This document shows positions 15,644 to 24,586 of a stretch of 64,000 nt of DNA, piece by piece. The notes beneath the pieces were generated by a model that searched no databases, was not told where the DNA came from, and worked only from the letters and a program-made list of their open reading frames with translations. A program made the translations under genes and the position numbers. The stretch's first letter is position 1. The number at the start of each line of letters is the position of its first letter. Source of the DNA: Exiguobacterium sp. Leaf196 (GTDB taxonomy: Bacteria > Bacillota > Bacilli > Exiguobacteriales > Exiguobacteriaceae); assembly GCF_001423965.1 (NCBI RefSeq), contig NZ_LMPV01000008.1:62001-126000 (forward strand), read 5' to 3'.

Positions 15644-17131
15644 TTAAGGCGTAGGAATAGCACCTTCATGTTTTCGGATCAAATCAGCTGTTAATTGACC
15701 GGATAAGGTGACCATTGGCACACCGCCGCCTGGGTGTGTAGAACCACCAACGAAATAAAGTCCTTCGTATAACTCGCTCTTCGATGGAATCTTGAATCCA
15801 CCATTTTTCTTCCGATCAGCTGCGACACCATAAATCGATCCACCGTTTGGACCATATAAGTCCTTCAGATCTTCTGGGGTGAAGCGATATTCAAACTCGA
15901 TTGATTCCCGAAGACCGTAAAGTCCCATTCGTTCGAGTTTATCAAGAACAACTTCACGATAAGCATCCCAGTCGACCTCACCTTTTTGGAGTGTTAGAGG
16001 AGGGACATGCGTCAAGACGAACAGATTATCTTTTCCATCGGGCGCTTGCGAAGCATCAGATTTCGACGAGACCCCGACATAAATCGTCGGATCCTCAGGA
16101 GGCGTTCCTTCTTTGAACATTTGAGCGAATTCGCGCTCTGGATTTTCTGAGAAAAAGAAGTTGTGATGTGCTAGTCCACTATACTCACGGTTCACACCAA
16201 GTAATAATACGAGTCCAGAAACAGAGGGAGCAAACGATGCCTGTAATTTTTTTGCCTGCTTCCGGGCTTTTTTCTCAGGTACGATTCGTTCGTAAGTCGG
16301 GATGACCTCAAGATTTGAGACGACGATGTCGGCTGCATGGAACGTACCATTCGAAAGGACACCAACTGCTTTTTTATTTTCAAGGACGATTTGTTCAACC
16401 GGTGAGTTGAGATGCACCGTGACGCGGAGCTCGTCAAGCAATCGTTTCATAGCACGCGCGATTTGATACATCCCGCCTTTAACATAATAGATGCCAAGCC
16501 CCATCTGTACATAAATCATTTGATTGAAGACGGCTGGCGCTTGATAAGGGTTGGAACCGACATACATGACCATGTAGTTGAACAGCTGTTCGAGATACGG
16601 ATTATTGAGGTGTTTTTTTGTTCCGGTCGCGACGGTGTTCATCGGGTCCATCTTTAATAAATCAGACATCGTATGGTATTTTTTTAAGTCCTTTAAATCT
16701 TCGAGACTGTATTTATAAAAGCTGTCGAGACATAAGTCATACATTTGTTTTGAGTACCGGAACAATTCGACGAAATCCGCTCGTGACGAAATTTGCTCGA
16801 CTTCTTCAAGCATTCCAGGTAAGTCACCTTTGACGTCGATTTTTGTTCCATCTTCAAAAAAAGTACGCCATTGCGGTTCAATGCGTTCGATTTCTAAGTA
16901 ATCATCTAAGTTACGATGAACACTTGAGAAGAGTTGTTCGAGTACCCAAGGCATCGTTAAAATCGATGGACCAGTATCAAAAGTAAATCCTTTCCCGCTG
17001 CGCTGATTTAGTTTCCCACCGACGTTTGCATTTTTTTCAAGCATCGTGACTGCGTAACCATCTCCAGCTAAACGAATGGCAGCAGACATACCGGCAAGAC
17101 CAGCTCCAATGACGATTGCACGTTTCTTCAA
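15644..17131 (-). CDS. Carotenoid desaturase/oxygenase family protein (CrtN/CrtP-like)
   Basis: A 495-aa FAD enzyme of the phytoene-desaturase family. The Rossmann motif KKRAIVIGAGLAGMSAAIRLA is at the N-terminus, followed by EKNANVGGKLNQ and FDTGPSILTMP. The C-terminal FVGGSTHPGGGVPMVTLSGQL resembles the diapolycopene/diaponeurosporene oxygenase branch (CrtP/CrtNb) more than the first-step dehydrogenase CrtN. It probably oxidises a C30 carotenoid. The start is a TTG at 17131 behind AAAGGAG (spacing 11). An ICMT-like methyltransferase gene lies 17 bases upstream in the same operon. No crtM or other carotenoid genes are in the window. Confidence 0.85.
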   Translation of the reverse strand: MKKRAIVIGAGLAGMSAAIRLAGDGYAVTMLEKNANVGGKLNQRSGKGFTFDTGPSILTMPWVLEQLFSSVHRNLDDYLEIERIEPQWRTFFEDGTKIDVKGDLPGMLEEVEQISSRADFVELFRYSKQMYDLCLDSFYKYSLEDLKDLKKYHTMSDLLKMDPMNTVATGTKKHLNNPYLEQLFNYMVMYVGSNPYQAPAVFNQMIYVQMGLGIYYVKGGMYQIARAMKRLLDELRVTVHLNSPVEQIVLENKKAVGVLSNGTFHAADIVVSNLEVIPTYERIVPEKKARKQAKKLQASFAPSVSGLVLLLGVNREYSGLAHHNFFFSENPEREFAQMFKEGTPPEDPTIYVGVSSKSDASQAPDGKDNLFVLTHVPPLTLQKGEVDWDAYREVVLDKLERMGLYGLRESIEFEYRFTPEDLKDLYGPNGGSIYGVAADRKKNGGFKIPSKSELYEGLYFVGGSTHPGGGVPMVTLSGQLTADLIRKHEGAIPTP

Positions 17132-17148
17132 ATGGATCACTTCTCCTT

Positions 17149-17694
17149 TTAATAGATGAATGGAATCAAACGTTTTCGTTTTGCAGCCCACATCGTATAG
17201 GCAGGTCCGAAACCTTTTGTCAACATCGCTTCCTCGATCCGGATTCGATAGAGTAGGAAAAAGAACATGAGCACTCCAGCGAAAGCGAATAGGACCATTT
17301 GTCCCGTGAACAGAGGAAAGCTGATCGTGATCAACAATAATCCACTGTACAATGGATGGCGCAAGAAACGATAAGGACCACTACTGACAAGCTTGTCATC
17401 AGCTGCGACGACGACGTGACGAGTGAATTGTTGTTTTAAGTGGAGAATTCCCCAAAGGCGTAAAGCGACTCCACTCCACAACAGCAGGCAGGAAGTGATG
17501 CGCAACCAGGGAGAAACACTTTCGTCCGCAAAGAGGAAAGAGCAGACGATCGTTCCACTCAAGACAAGGAAAATCAAATAAAAACTTACTTGTTCTGCGG
17601 CGCCCGACCGGGAATCGGATCGATTCCGAAAACGAATCATTTCACTGATCCAACAGACGCTACCAATGCTGAAGATCCATTCCCACAATGTCAC
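17149..17694 (-). CDS. Isoprenylcysteine carboxyl methyltransferase-like membrane protein
   Basis: A 181-aa membrane protein with about five helices. It has the ICMT/phospholipid-methyltransferase signature near the C-terminus: SSGPYRFLRHPLYSGLLL (SAM-binding RHPxYxG) and the downstream Glu-containing RIRIEEAMLTKGFG. Family members methylate a carboxyl group on an isoprenoid lipid. Coupling to the carotenoid enzyme 17 bases downstream makes methyl-ester formation on a carotenoid acid a reasonable guess, not shown here. The start is a GTG at 17694 with AAAGGAGG 7 bases upstream; a longer frame from 17742 has no ribosome site. Confidence 0.8.
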   Translation of the reverse strand: MTLWEWIFSIGSVCWISEMIRFRNRSDSRSGAAEQVSFYLIFLVLSGTIVCSFLFADESVSPWLRITSCLLLWSGVALRLWGILHLKQQFTRHVVVAADDKLVSSGPYRFLRHPLYSGLLLITISFPLFTGQMVLFAFAGVLMFFFLLYRIRIEEAMLTKGFGPAYTMWAAKRKRLIPFIY

Positions 17695-17907
17695 GTACGC
17701 TCCTCCTTTCTGTTTCAGAACTTGTTTCGAAAGCGCATTCAACGTTATTTACCCATTGCAATTCACCCTTAAGCTACATTTAGAAAACTTCAGAAATACT
17801 TCATTTTCATGACAAGCATTCCGAATGAACCCTGTTTGAAAAAAATAATGGTATTCTAATCTAAAACATGGATGCAGATCCTCATGCATAAAGGAGATAC
17901 ACGATTC

Positions 17908-18735
17908 ATGAAATACATCAAGACACTCATCACGACATTGGCATTGACGGTAGCCTGTACGTCGACTTATATATCAGAAGCTGAGGCGGCGACTTCTTCT
18001 TATCGTCAAGCCAAGACATCCCTTCATTTACGTCAAGGGACATCAGTCGAGCAACCGAGTATTGCAGTCATTCCGACAGGGATTTATGTAACAGAACTAT
18101 CAAAAATCGGTACGTGGTCCAAAATACAGTACGGAACGAAGATTGGCTATGCGAGTACGAAATATCTGTTAACGGATGAACAAATCGGTGGGAAACGTAT
18201 TGGCAAGACACTCATCGCGAATAAGAACTTAGCACTCCGTTCGACGTACGCTCTTGGAGAGAATCAGCAAGCGCGTGCAGCTTTTGAGAAAATGCGCTTG
18301 GCAGCAAAAAAAGAGGGGATTACGCTGGTCGCATTTAGTACATACCGTTCGTACGCTTACCAAAAGGCATTGTTTGATAAATATGTCGCGCGAGATGGAT
18401 ATGAAAAAGCGAGTACTTATAGTGCGGAGCCAGGAAAAAGCGAACATCAGACAGGACTCGCTTTTGATATAGGGGGAGCAGATTCTTCTAAATACGCGAT
18501 GTTCAGTTTTGCGAAGACGAAAGAGGCGAAATGGCTGTTCGCGAATGCGCACCGGTATGGTTTCCATCTTCGTTATCCATCTGGTAAAGAATCGTGGACA
18601 GGTTATACGTATGAAAGCTGGCACTACCGTTATGTAGGGGCGACGCTTGCTGCTCGCCTGAAACTCAGTGGGTTGACAATGGAAGAGTATTTTCATCTTG
18701 CTCCTTGGAAACCAGTAAAGACTTCGACATCTTAA
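17908..18735 (+). CDS. SH3-domain D-alanyl-D-alanine carboxypeptidase (VanY family)
   Basis: A 275-aa secreted peptidoglycan hydrolase. A signal peptide ends near ISEAEA; a bacterial SH3 domain (about 30-95, LHLRQGTSVEQPSIAVIPTG) should bind the wall. The VanY/peptidase M15B domain (about 105-260) has zinc ligands in SEHQTGLAFDIG (His and Asp) and in ESWHYRYVG (Glu and His). It would trim the terminal D-Ala from stem peptides. The ATG at 17908 follows AAAGGAG by 11 bases; an in-frame ATG at 17884 lies in front of the ribosome site and is rejected. No typical terminator follows directly. Confidence 0.88.
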   Translation: MKYIKTLITTLALTVACTSTYISEAEAATSSYRQAKTSLHLRQGTSVEQPSIAVIPTGIYVTELSKIGTWSKIQYGTKIGYASTKYLLTDEQIGGKRIGKTLIANKNLALRSTYALGENQQARAAFEKMRLAAKKEGITLVAFSTYRSYAYQKALFDKYVARDGYEKASTYSAEPGKSEHQTGLAFDIGGADSSKYAMFSFAKTKEAKWLFANAHRYGFHLRYPSGKESWTGYTYESWHYRYVGATLAARLKLSGLTMEEYFHLAPWKPVKTSTS

Positions 18736-18768
18736 AACATGATAAATAGAGGGTGTTGGATTCATCTA

Positions 18769-18878
18769 TTATTCGTCTTGAATGAAAGAGATGGACTGTT
18801 TGACAATGACCGGCATGCTGATTGGTAGCTGAACATGACGGTACATTGGAGCAGACGGATGAACCGTTGGAATCATAA
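18769..18878 (-). CDS. Possible 35-aa small protein, unrecognised
   Basis: A 35-codon frame beginning MIPTVHPSAPMYRHVQLP and ending QSISFIQDE, in a gap between two genes on the same strand as swrC. It starts 13 bases from the terminator stem of swrC. The ribosome site is poor (GAGG only 3-4 bases from the ATG). It is His/Pro/Met-rich and resembles nothing I recognise. It could be spurious. Confidence 0.3.
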
Positions 18879-18890
18879 GCCTCACACTAT

Positions 18891-18926
18891 AAAAAGCCCA
18901 TCGCAATCCAAGCGATGGGCTTTTTT
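18891..18926 (-). terminator. Terminator of swrC
   Basis: AAAAAGCCCATCGC pairs perfectly with GCGATGGGCTTTTT across a 7-nt loop. It lies directly after the swrC stop on the minus strand and has T runs in both directions. Confidence 0.85.
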
Positions 18927-18935
18927 GATGTTCAC

Positions 18936-21900
18936 TTAATTGGTTGTTCGTTCTTTTTTCGCTTTTTTGAAGAAGAACAGTTCATAGACGACTGGAACAA
19001 TGATGAGTGTTAACAACGTAGATGTCGTTAACCCCCCAATAACTGTTAGGGCGAGACCTTTTGAGATCAATGTCCCTGAAGAAGTTGTTAATGCGAGTGG
19101 TACCAATGCCATGATCGTTGCGAATGCGGTCATCAGGATTGGACGCAATCGTGTTTTACCCGCTTCAATCAATGATTCGCGAATTGGCATACCACGACCA
19201 ACGTTTTGACCAATACGGTCGACGAGAACGATGGCATTCGTGGTGACGATACCAATTAACATCAAGAAGCCGATCATGACACTGACCGATAATGGTTCAT
19301 TTGCAAAGAAGAGCGTGACGAGTGAACCGATTGGAACAAAAATCAGTGAAGACAAGATGATGAACGGAATTCGTGCTTTTCCGAACGTAATCAGCATCGT
19401 CAGGTAAACAAGCCCGATTGCAACGACAATCGCGATTCCGAGGGACTGGAAGATTTCGACTGTATCATCATTCCCACCACCACTTGTCAACGAGACACCG
19501 TCTGGTAAATTAATTTTTTCGACCTCTGTTTTTACAGCATTAGAAACGTTTTGTACGTCGTCTCCTTTAACTTGTCCGGAAACGCGAGCATATACTTTTC
19601 CGTCGAGCTTCTGAATTGATGTGAAGGTCTCAACTTCTTTGACGGTCGCGACATCTTTTAGAGCAACAGGACCGTTTGCTGAGAACAGTTGGACGTCTTC
19701 GAGATCTTTCTTCGAAACGAGTCCTTTTTCATAAGACAATTGTACATCTTGATCTTTATTATCAAGATTCAACGTGCCAACAGTAACAGGCTTCGTTTGA
19801 TCATTGACGGTCCCGAGGATCTGGAAGCCGGATAGTCCACGATCACTTGCTTTTTCAGGATCGATTTCAACGAGGAATTGCTTTTGTTTTTCGCTGAAGT
19901 TGTTTGTGATATATTTTAAATCACTATTTTTGGACATATTATCCTCGACTAATTTCGCAGCTTTTTGAAGCGCTTCGAGATCGTTCGAGAACAGGTCGAC
20001 ATCGACGTTGTTGTTCGACGGAGGACCACCTGTTGATAATTCAGCTACGCTGATTTTGACATTGACGTTTTCCTCTTGAGCGATGTCCTCCATCTGTGTC
20101 TCAAGTGATTTGATCGTTTTCTCAACGTTCGCGCCGTCCTTCAGGTTCAAGAAATAACTTGCTTTATTATCGAGACGTAAGCCTGTCGTAAAGTCTCGTG
20201 CTCCGACAGACGTCGTGACGTCAGCGATTGCTTGTTCTTTATCAAACATCTTTTCCATCTCAAATGAGACGTCGCTCGTTTTCTCGAGCGATGTGGCAGC
20301 CGGAAGTTCAAGCGATGCCGTTAGTGTCTTTGAGGCTTCGTTCGGAATGAACGTAAAGCCGAGACGTGGAACGATCGCTAGAGAACCGCCGAGAAGAATG
20401 AACGATACAATTAAGATCGTCGCCTTATGCGAGAGTGACTTTTCAATCAGCTTGCCATACCACCGTTGAAGAGCACCTTCTTTTTCTTCTGCTGGAACCT
20501 TCTTAAAGGCAAATTTCGCAAGAATCGGTACGATCGTGATCGCAACGAGTAGTGAAGCAAGTAATGAGAAAATAATTGTCAAAGCAAACGGTAAGAAGAA
20601 CTTACCAGTGATTCCACCGACGAATCCGATTGGCAGGAAGACGACGACGGTCGTTAGCGTCGATGACGTGATTGCTTTTAAAATCTCTTTTGTCGATTGT
20701 TCGATGATCTCATCCGTCATACCGGATTCGGATTTTCGAACACGCCGGAAGATGTTCTCGATAACGACGATACTATCATCAACGACACGACCGACCGCAA
20801 CGGCCATCCCGCCAAGTGTCATGATGTTCAGAGAAATATCTTGCCAGTTCAAGAAGATAGCAGCAATGAGTAACGATAAAGGAATCGAGACGATGGCAAT
20901 AATCGTTGCGCGAATATTTCGTAAGAACAAGAGTACAGCGAGAGAGGCAAAGAGGGCACCAAGTAATCCTTCTTTGACGAGTGTCGCGACGGATTCCTCG
21001 ATATCCTTCGCTGAATCGATCCCAATCGTATAGTCGACTTGATCGTCATATTTATTAAGGATCTTCGTGACTTCATCTGCGATTTCGACCGTATTGGCAT
21101 CTTGTTTTTTCGTGATTGCCATCGATAAGGAATCTTTTAAATCGTAACGTGTTTTTTCGCTTTGTTGCGAGACTGCTTCGATTTTTGCAATATCTTCTAG
21201 ACGAATCGGTTCTGCAGGTTCAGACGCCTGATCTGTAGCTGCTCCACCTGTTGTACTTGGTGGTCCTTGTGTTGCACCTTGTGGTGGACCGCCAGCAGAT
21301 GAACCACCTGTTTGATCGCTACTAGCTGAACTAGTCGCACCTGCAACGGGTGTCAATTGTAGATTTTTTAGTTTATCTAGATTTTCTAGTTTTTCCTCAA
21401 CGCGAATCGGTATTTTTGAATCGTTTTCTGATAGCTGACCAGATGGGAACGAGACATACTTTCCGTTGATTTGTTCCTTGATACTTGAGAGCGAGAGTCC
21501 TGCTTCTGTTGCTTTCTGATTATCGACGGTGATTTGAACGAGATCATCTTTGTAGCCACCAACGGAAACGCTATTGATTCCTGGAATCTTATTAAGTTCA
21601 GGTTCGATATCGTCCTTGAGGATTTTTTCGATGTCTTTACCATCCTTACTAAAGAAAGAGATATTATAGATTGGGAACGATCCAAAGGACAGACGATTTA
21701 ATTTCGTTGTTGCTTCCTCTGGTAGATTCGCATTTTGGATTGCAGCATCAATCTGTTGTTCGACTTTATCCATATCAGTATCGAACGGGAATTCGATGTT
21801 TAAGATACCGATGCTTTCATAAGAAGAGCTTGTCAGCTTAGTAGCTCCTTCGATTCCTTTCAAGGCAGTTTCAAGCTTCGAGACGACTTGTTTATCGACA

Positions 21901-22076
21901 TCGTCGGGCGAAGCACCAGGATATACTGCTTCAACAGAGATTTGAGGAAATTCGATTTCTGGGAACTGATCGACTTTTAATTTCGAGAAAGAATAGACGC
22001 CTCCTAAAACTAAAAGAATGGCGATGATGAAAACAGCCACCGAATTCTTTAAACTGAATCGGGTTAAAAAGTTCAT
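18936..22076 (-). CDS. swrC: RND efflux transporter, SwrC/AcrB-like
   Basis: A 1046-aa inner-membrane RND pump, full length for the Gram-positive SwrC type that confers surfactant resistance. It shows the AcrB topology: helix 1 (about 12-30), a large porter domain, helices 2-6 (about 370-540), a second extracytoplasmic domain and helices 8-12. The proton-relay Asp-Asp pair is probably in GRVVDDSIVVIENIF. The first porter loop contains a Ser/Gly/Pro/Thr-rich insertion of about 45 residues (about 245-290) unlike the rest. AAAGGAGT precedes the ATG by 8 bases. No membrane fusion partner is adjacent. Confidence 0.92.
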   Translation of the reverse strand: MNFLTRFSLKNSVAVFIIAILLVLGGVYSFSKLKVDQFPEIEFPQISVEAVYPGASPDDVDKQVVSKLETALKGIEGATKLTSSSYESIGILNIEFPFDTDMDKVEQQIDAAIQNANLPEEATTKLNRLSFGSFPIYNISFFSKDGKDIEKILKDDIEPELNKIPGINSVSVGGYKDDLVQITVDNQKATEAGLSLSSIKEQINGKYVSFPSGQLSENDSKIPIRVEEKLENLDKLKNLQLTPVAGATSSASSDQTGGSSAGGPPQGATQGPPSTTGGAATDQASEPAEPIRLEDIAKIEAVSQQSEKTRYDLKDSLSMAITKKQDANTVEIADEVTKILNKYDDQVDYTIGIDSAKDIEESVATLVKEGLLGALFASLAVLLFLRNIRATIIAIVSIPLSLLIAAIFLNWQDISLNIMTLGGMAVAVGRVVDDSIVVIENIFRRVRKSESGMTDEIIEQSTKEILKAITSSTLTTVVVFLPIGFVGGITGKFFLPFALTIIFSLLASLLVAITIVPILAKFAFKKVPAEEKEGALQRWYGKLIEKSLSHKATILIVSFILLGGSLAIVPRLGFTFIPNEASKTLTASLELPAATSLEKTSDVSFEMEKMFDKEQAIADVTTSVGARDFTTGLRLDNKASYFLNLKDGANVEKTIKSLETQMEDIAQEENVNVKISVAELSTGGPPSNNNVDVDLFSNDLEALQKAAKLVEDNMSKNSDLKYITNNFSEKQKQFLVEIDPEKASDRGLSGFQILGTVNDQTKPVTVGTLNLDNKDQDVQLSYEKGLVSKKDLEDVQLFSANGPVALKDVATVKEVETFTSIQKLDGKVYARVSGQVKGDDVQNVSNAVKTEVEKINLPDGVSLTSGGGNDDTVEIFQSLGIAIVVAIGLVYLTMLITFGKARIPFIILSSLIFVPIGSLVTLFFANEPLSVSVMIGFLMLIGIVTTNAIVLVDRIGQNVGRGMPIRESLIEAGKTRLRPILMTAFATIMALVPLALTTSSGTLISKGLALTVIGGLTTSTLLTLIIVPVVYELFFFKKAKKERTTN

Positions 22077-22204
22077 ATGAACACTCCTTTCGTTTATATG
22101 TGCTTATTTACATAGTAGAGGACACTCATAGAACCCGCAACTTTAAAACTGTTTTATTCAAAAAGATCTTTTTGAAAAAAGATAATTTTTTTTGTTAAAA
22201 AGGC

Positions 22205-22232
22205 TTTACACCTTTCGATATGCTGCTATAAT
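22205..22232 (+). promoter_or_regulatory. Promoter of the second tRNA-Val
   Basis: TTTACA (22205-22210), a 16-bp spacer and TATAAT (22227-22232), 28 bases before the tRNA. Confidence 0.65.
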
Positions 22233-22260
22233 AAAAATATACCCAGTAACAACACAGCAT

Positions 22261-22333
22261 GATTCTGTAGCTCAGCTGGGAGAGCGCTACCTTGACAGGG
22301 TAGAGGTCGCTGGTTCGAGCCCAGTCAGAATCA
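22261..22333 (+). tRNA. tRNA-Val (anticodon GAC), copy 2
   Basis: Base-for-base identical to the tRNA at 12182-12254, including loop TTGACAG and no encoded CCA; the identity continues a few bases into both flanks (catg before the second base region, ataccgaaa after). It has its own promoter and terminator. Confidence 0.95.
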
Positions 22334-22338
22334 TACCG

Positions 22339-22371
22339 AAATCGTTCCTTTTCGAAGGAACGATTTTTTTT
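22339..22371 (+). terminator. Terminator of the second tRNA-Val
   Basis: AATCGTTCCTT pairs with AAGGAACGATT over a TTCG tetraloop, then a run of T. Confidence 0.9.
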
Positions 22372-22430
22372 GCATTAAAAAAACTATTCCCGAAATCAAT
22401 CAGGAATAGTTGGAAGGTAGAGATATTATT

Positions 22431-23444
22431 TTATTGGATTTCGAGATGAAGATCGCCACGCTTCGTCCAGCCTGCGACAGTCGTCAATCGATAGAAGACG
22501 AGTGTCAAGACGCCAGGTAAAACGACACCAGTCAAGAAGAAGATAAGGAACGCCTGAGGACCTTGGTTGACGAAGATATTGAGTGGCGCAATCATCGAAT
22601 TTAAACCGAGTCCAGCGAGTTCATATGGTACTTTCAAAGAGAGAAGAAGCGTCGCTACAGGAGCTGAAATCATCGCTGCGAGAAACGGTGCAACGACAAG
22701 ACGTGGATTTTTAACGATATTCGGGAATTGTACTTTAGGTGTGACAAAGAAAGAAGCAATCAAACCACCGGGATCCGTCTGACGATATGCCATCAATGTG
22801 AAGCCAACGAATTGAGCGGAACAGCCAATGAGTGCAGCGGCACTTGCTACAGGATCAAGCTGCAAAGCGATAGCGAGTGCAGCGGACGAAGCGGGAGACA
22901 TCAATAAGACACTAAAGATGAGTGCAATGACAAGAGATGTAGCAATAGGAGACGATTCGACTGAAGCGGTGATCATAGCGCTGAATTTTGTAAGGAGTGG
23001 TGTCGTTACGGCAGCAGCACCGATACCAGTGATACCACCGGCAAGCACAGCACTCATCGGGATGACCATCATGTCAAATTTCGTTTTTCCAGTCATGCGT
23101 TTTCCGACATATACAGCGACCGCAGCTGCGAGTAATGCACTGATTGGCTGACCGGGGGCAAGAACGAGTCCAGAAGCAGTCGATTGAAGCGCAGCACCAC
23201 CAATCGTCGCTGCGATCATCGCGCTGAACAGGACAAGTGTGTTTCCTCCGAGCTGAAAGGCGATACCGGCACCGAGTGCAGGAGCAAGCAGTACTTTTGC
23301 GACGCCGCCAATCGTCAGTAGCATTTGGATATGTAAAAAATTGCCGAGCGTCTCAATCAGGAGTCCGACACCGAGTGTTACAAGAACGGCATTCGCCATT
23401 CCAGCTGATACTTTTACCATTCGATCCATCGCATATTCTTTCAA
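22431..23444 (-). CDS. PTS EIIC_2-type membrane permease
   Basis: A 337-aa, glycine/alanine-rich membrane protein of the PTS_EIIC_2 family (putative PTS-like IIC without fused EIIB or EIIA). About ten helices are visible, with LAPGQPISALLAAAVAVYVGKRMTGK, LAGGITGIGAAAVTTPLL and FVNQGPQAFLIFFLTGVVLPG. The substrate is unknown. The start is uncertain: a TTG at 23444 has AGAGAGG at good spacing, whereas the ATG at 23453 touches that site. It follows a structured leader with a terminator (23470-23692), so expression is probably attenuated in response to some signal. Confidence 0.78.
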   Translation of the reverse strand: MKEYAMDRMVKVSAGMANAVLVTLGVGLLIETLGNFLHIQMLLTIGGVAKVLLAPALGAGIAFQLGGNTLVLFSAMIAATIGGAALQSTASGLVLAPGQPISALLAAAVAVYVGKRMTGKTKFDMMVIPMSAVLAGGITGIGAAAVTTPLLTKFSAMITASVESSPIATSLVIALIFSVLLMSPASSAALAIALQLDPVASAAALIGCSAQFVGFTLMAYRQTDPGGLIASFFVTPKVQFPNIVKNPRLVVAPFLAAMISAPVATLLLSLKVPYELAGLGLNSMIAPLNIFVNQGPQAFLIFFLTGVVLPGVLTLVFYRLTTVAGWTKRGDLHLEIQ

Positions 23445-23469
23445 CGTTGTCATCCTCTCTCTATCTATC

Positions 23470-23692
23470 TCTATTTTTTGCCATGAAAAAAGCCTATCCA
23501 TTTTTGGGATAGGCGCCACTCATTCTGTGCGGGCGCCTCATTCGATGCATCGAAAGGAGGGCCCAAAAATCATTTCCGTTTCATCATCGGAAAAGTTTTC
23601 AGTCCCTCATGCATAGAATAATCAGTCGTCCGGCTTGGTTAAATGGCTGTTGCGTCGGAATCATTCAATCGTGCCCCTCTCTGTGAATTTTT
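23470..23692 (-). promoter_or_regulatory. Structured leader RNA with attenuator, class unknown
   Basis: About 220 nt before the EIIC_2 gene can fold into several hairpins. The last is a Rho-independent terminator (GCCTATCC/GGATAGGC, then TTTTTT; 23492-23514). A preceding stem (AGGCGCC/GGCGCCT; 23511-23538) shares four bases with it, so the two are mutually exclusive, as in riboswitch or attenuator switches. Further upstream are a stem using ATGCATGAGGG with CCCTC...ATGCAT and a TTTCCG/CGGAAA hairpin. I could not match it to SAM, T-box, TPP, lysine, c-di-GMP or c-di-AMP consensus patterns. The remaining gap up to 23815 shows only AT-rich sequence and the ribosome site of the next gene. Confidence 0.5.
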
Positions 23693-23815
23693 CTAAGCCT
23701 AACATGCTTCTGATCAATAATCAATATTTTCTGACAATTTATTTTTTCTCTAAATCTAATAGGAATTCACGCTATCATCGGGAAATCCTAATGTACTAAC
23801 AATGGAGGCGTTTAC

Positions 23816-24550
23816 ATGAAAGTAATGATTTTTGCAGATATTCACGGGAATGCTTCAGCATTGCGTGCCGTGTTGTCCTATCTCGATCAGTCTTCAGACA
23901 TCGATGCTATATATTGCCTCGGTGATCTCGTCGGTATCGGACCTGAACATAATGAGGTCATCAATTTGTTAAGGCAGCGACCTGATATTCAGACGATTTC
24001 AGGAAACCATGATGAATGCGTCCTTGCTTTGATTCATGGGGATGTCTATCCCGCTAGTTACCAACATGCGAAAGAGCATCACCAATGGATTGCAGATTCA
24101 TTGACGCAGGAGAATCAGAGTTATTTGGAGCGTTTACCGCGTGTATTGAATGTCACCCATCAGGAACAAATGATGTATCTGACACACTATGCCTATGCCG
24201 ATCAGACGAAAAAAATCGGTGAGGAGCCCTTAAAGCCAGCAGTGGATGGAACGAAAGAAAACTTACCCGTCCTTTTTTCCGGAAATGAGGCGCGAATCAT
24301 TGGCTTTGGTCACCACCATCCAGCACAACAAGTTGAGACGGATCAAACGCTGTACATCAACCCTGGAGCGGTCGGGTGTCAGGAAACAGCTCTTGCCCCA
24401 GTAGCAATCCTCACTTTAGAAAAAGGACAAATACGTTCGGAGATTCTGACGATTCCATATGATGATCGACCATTTCTAAATGTACTCAATGCAACAGAAA
24501 TGCCGGAACGTGAATTGATGCGTCGTCTCTTCTTCGGTAATAGATCATGA
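23816..24550 (+). CDS. Calcineurin-like metallophosphoesterase
   Basis: A 244-aa protein of the YfcE/prpE-like metallophosphoesterase superfamily. All five metal motifs are visible: Asp8 and His10 in FADIHGN, GDLVGIGPEHN, GNHDE, the central His in LTHYAY, and GFGHHHPAQQ. Two divalent metals are expected; the substrate is unknown. AATGGAGGCG lies 8 bases before the ATG. The hairpin after it has no T run on the plus strand, so transcription may read further. Confidence 0.87.
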   Translation: MKVMIFADIHGNASALRAVLSYLDQSSDIDAIYCLGDLVGIGPEHNEVINLLRQRPDIQTISGNHDECVLALIHGDVYPASYQHAKEHHQWIADSLTQENQSYLERLPRVLNVTHQEQMMYLTHYAYADQTKKIGEEPLKPAVDGTKENLPVLFSGNEARIIGFGHHHPAQQVETDQTLYINPGAVGCQETALAPVAILTLEKGQIRSEILTIPYDDRPFLNVLNATEMPERELMRRLFFGNRS

Positions 24551-24579
24551 AAAAAACCTTCATGAATAGTTCATGAAGG
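24551..24579 (-). terminator. Terminator of the small membrane protein gene
   Basis: CCTTCATGAA pairs with TTCATGAAGG over a 3-nt loop; on the minus strand it is followed by seven T residues. Confidence 0.8.
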
Positions 24580-24586
24580 AAGTCGA

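Noticed and set aside
23470-23692. Assignment of the EIIC_2 leader to a SAM (S-box) riboswitch because of GAGGGACTG
   Set aside because: The other conserved S-box parts (GCAACC after the kink-turn, matching P3 and P4) are not in the required order.
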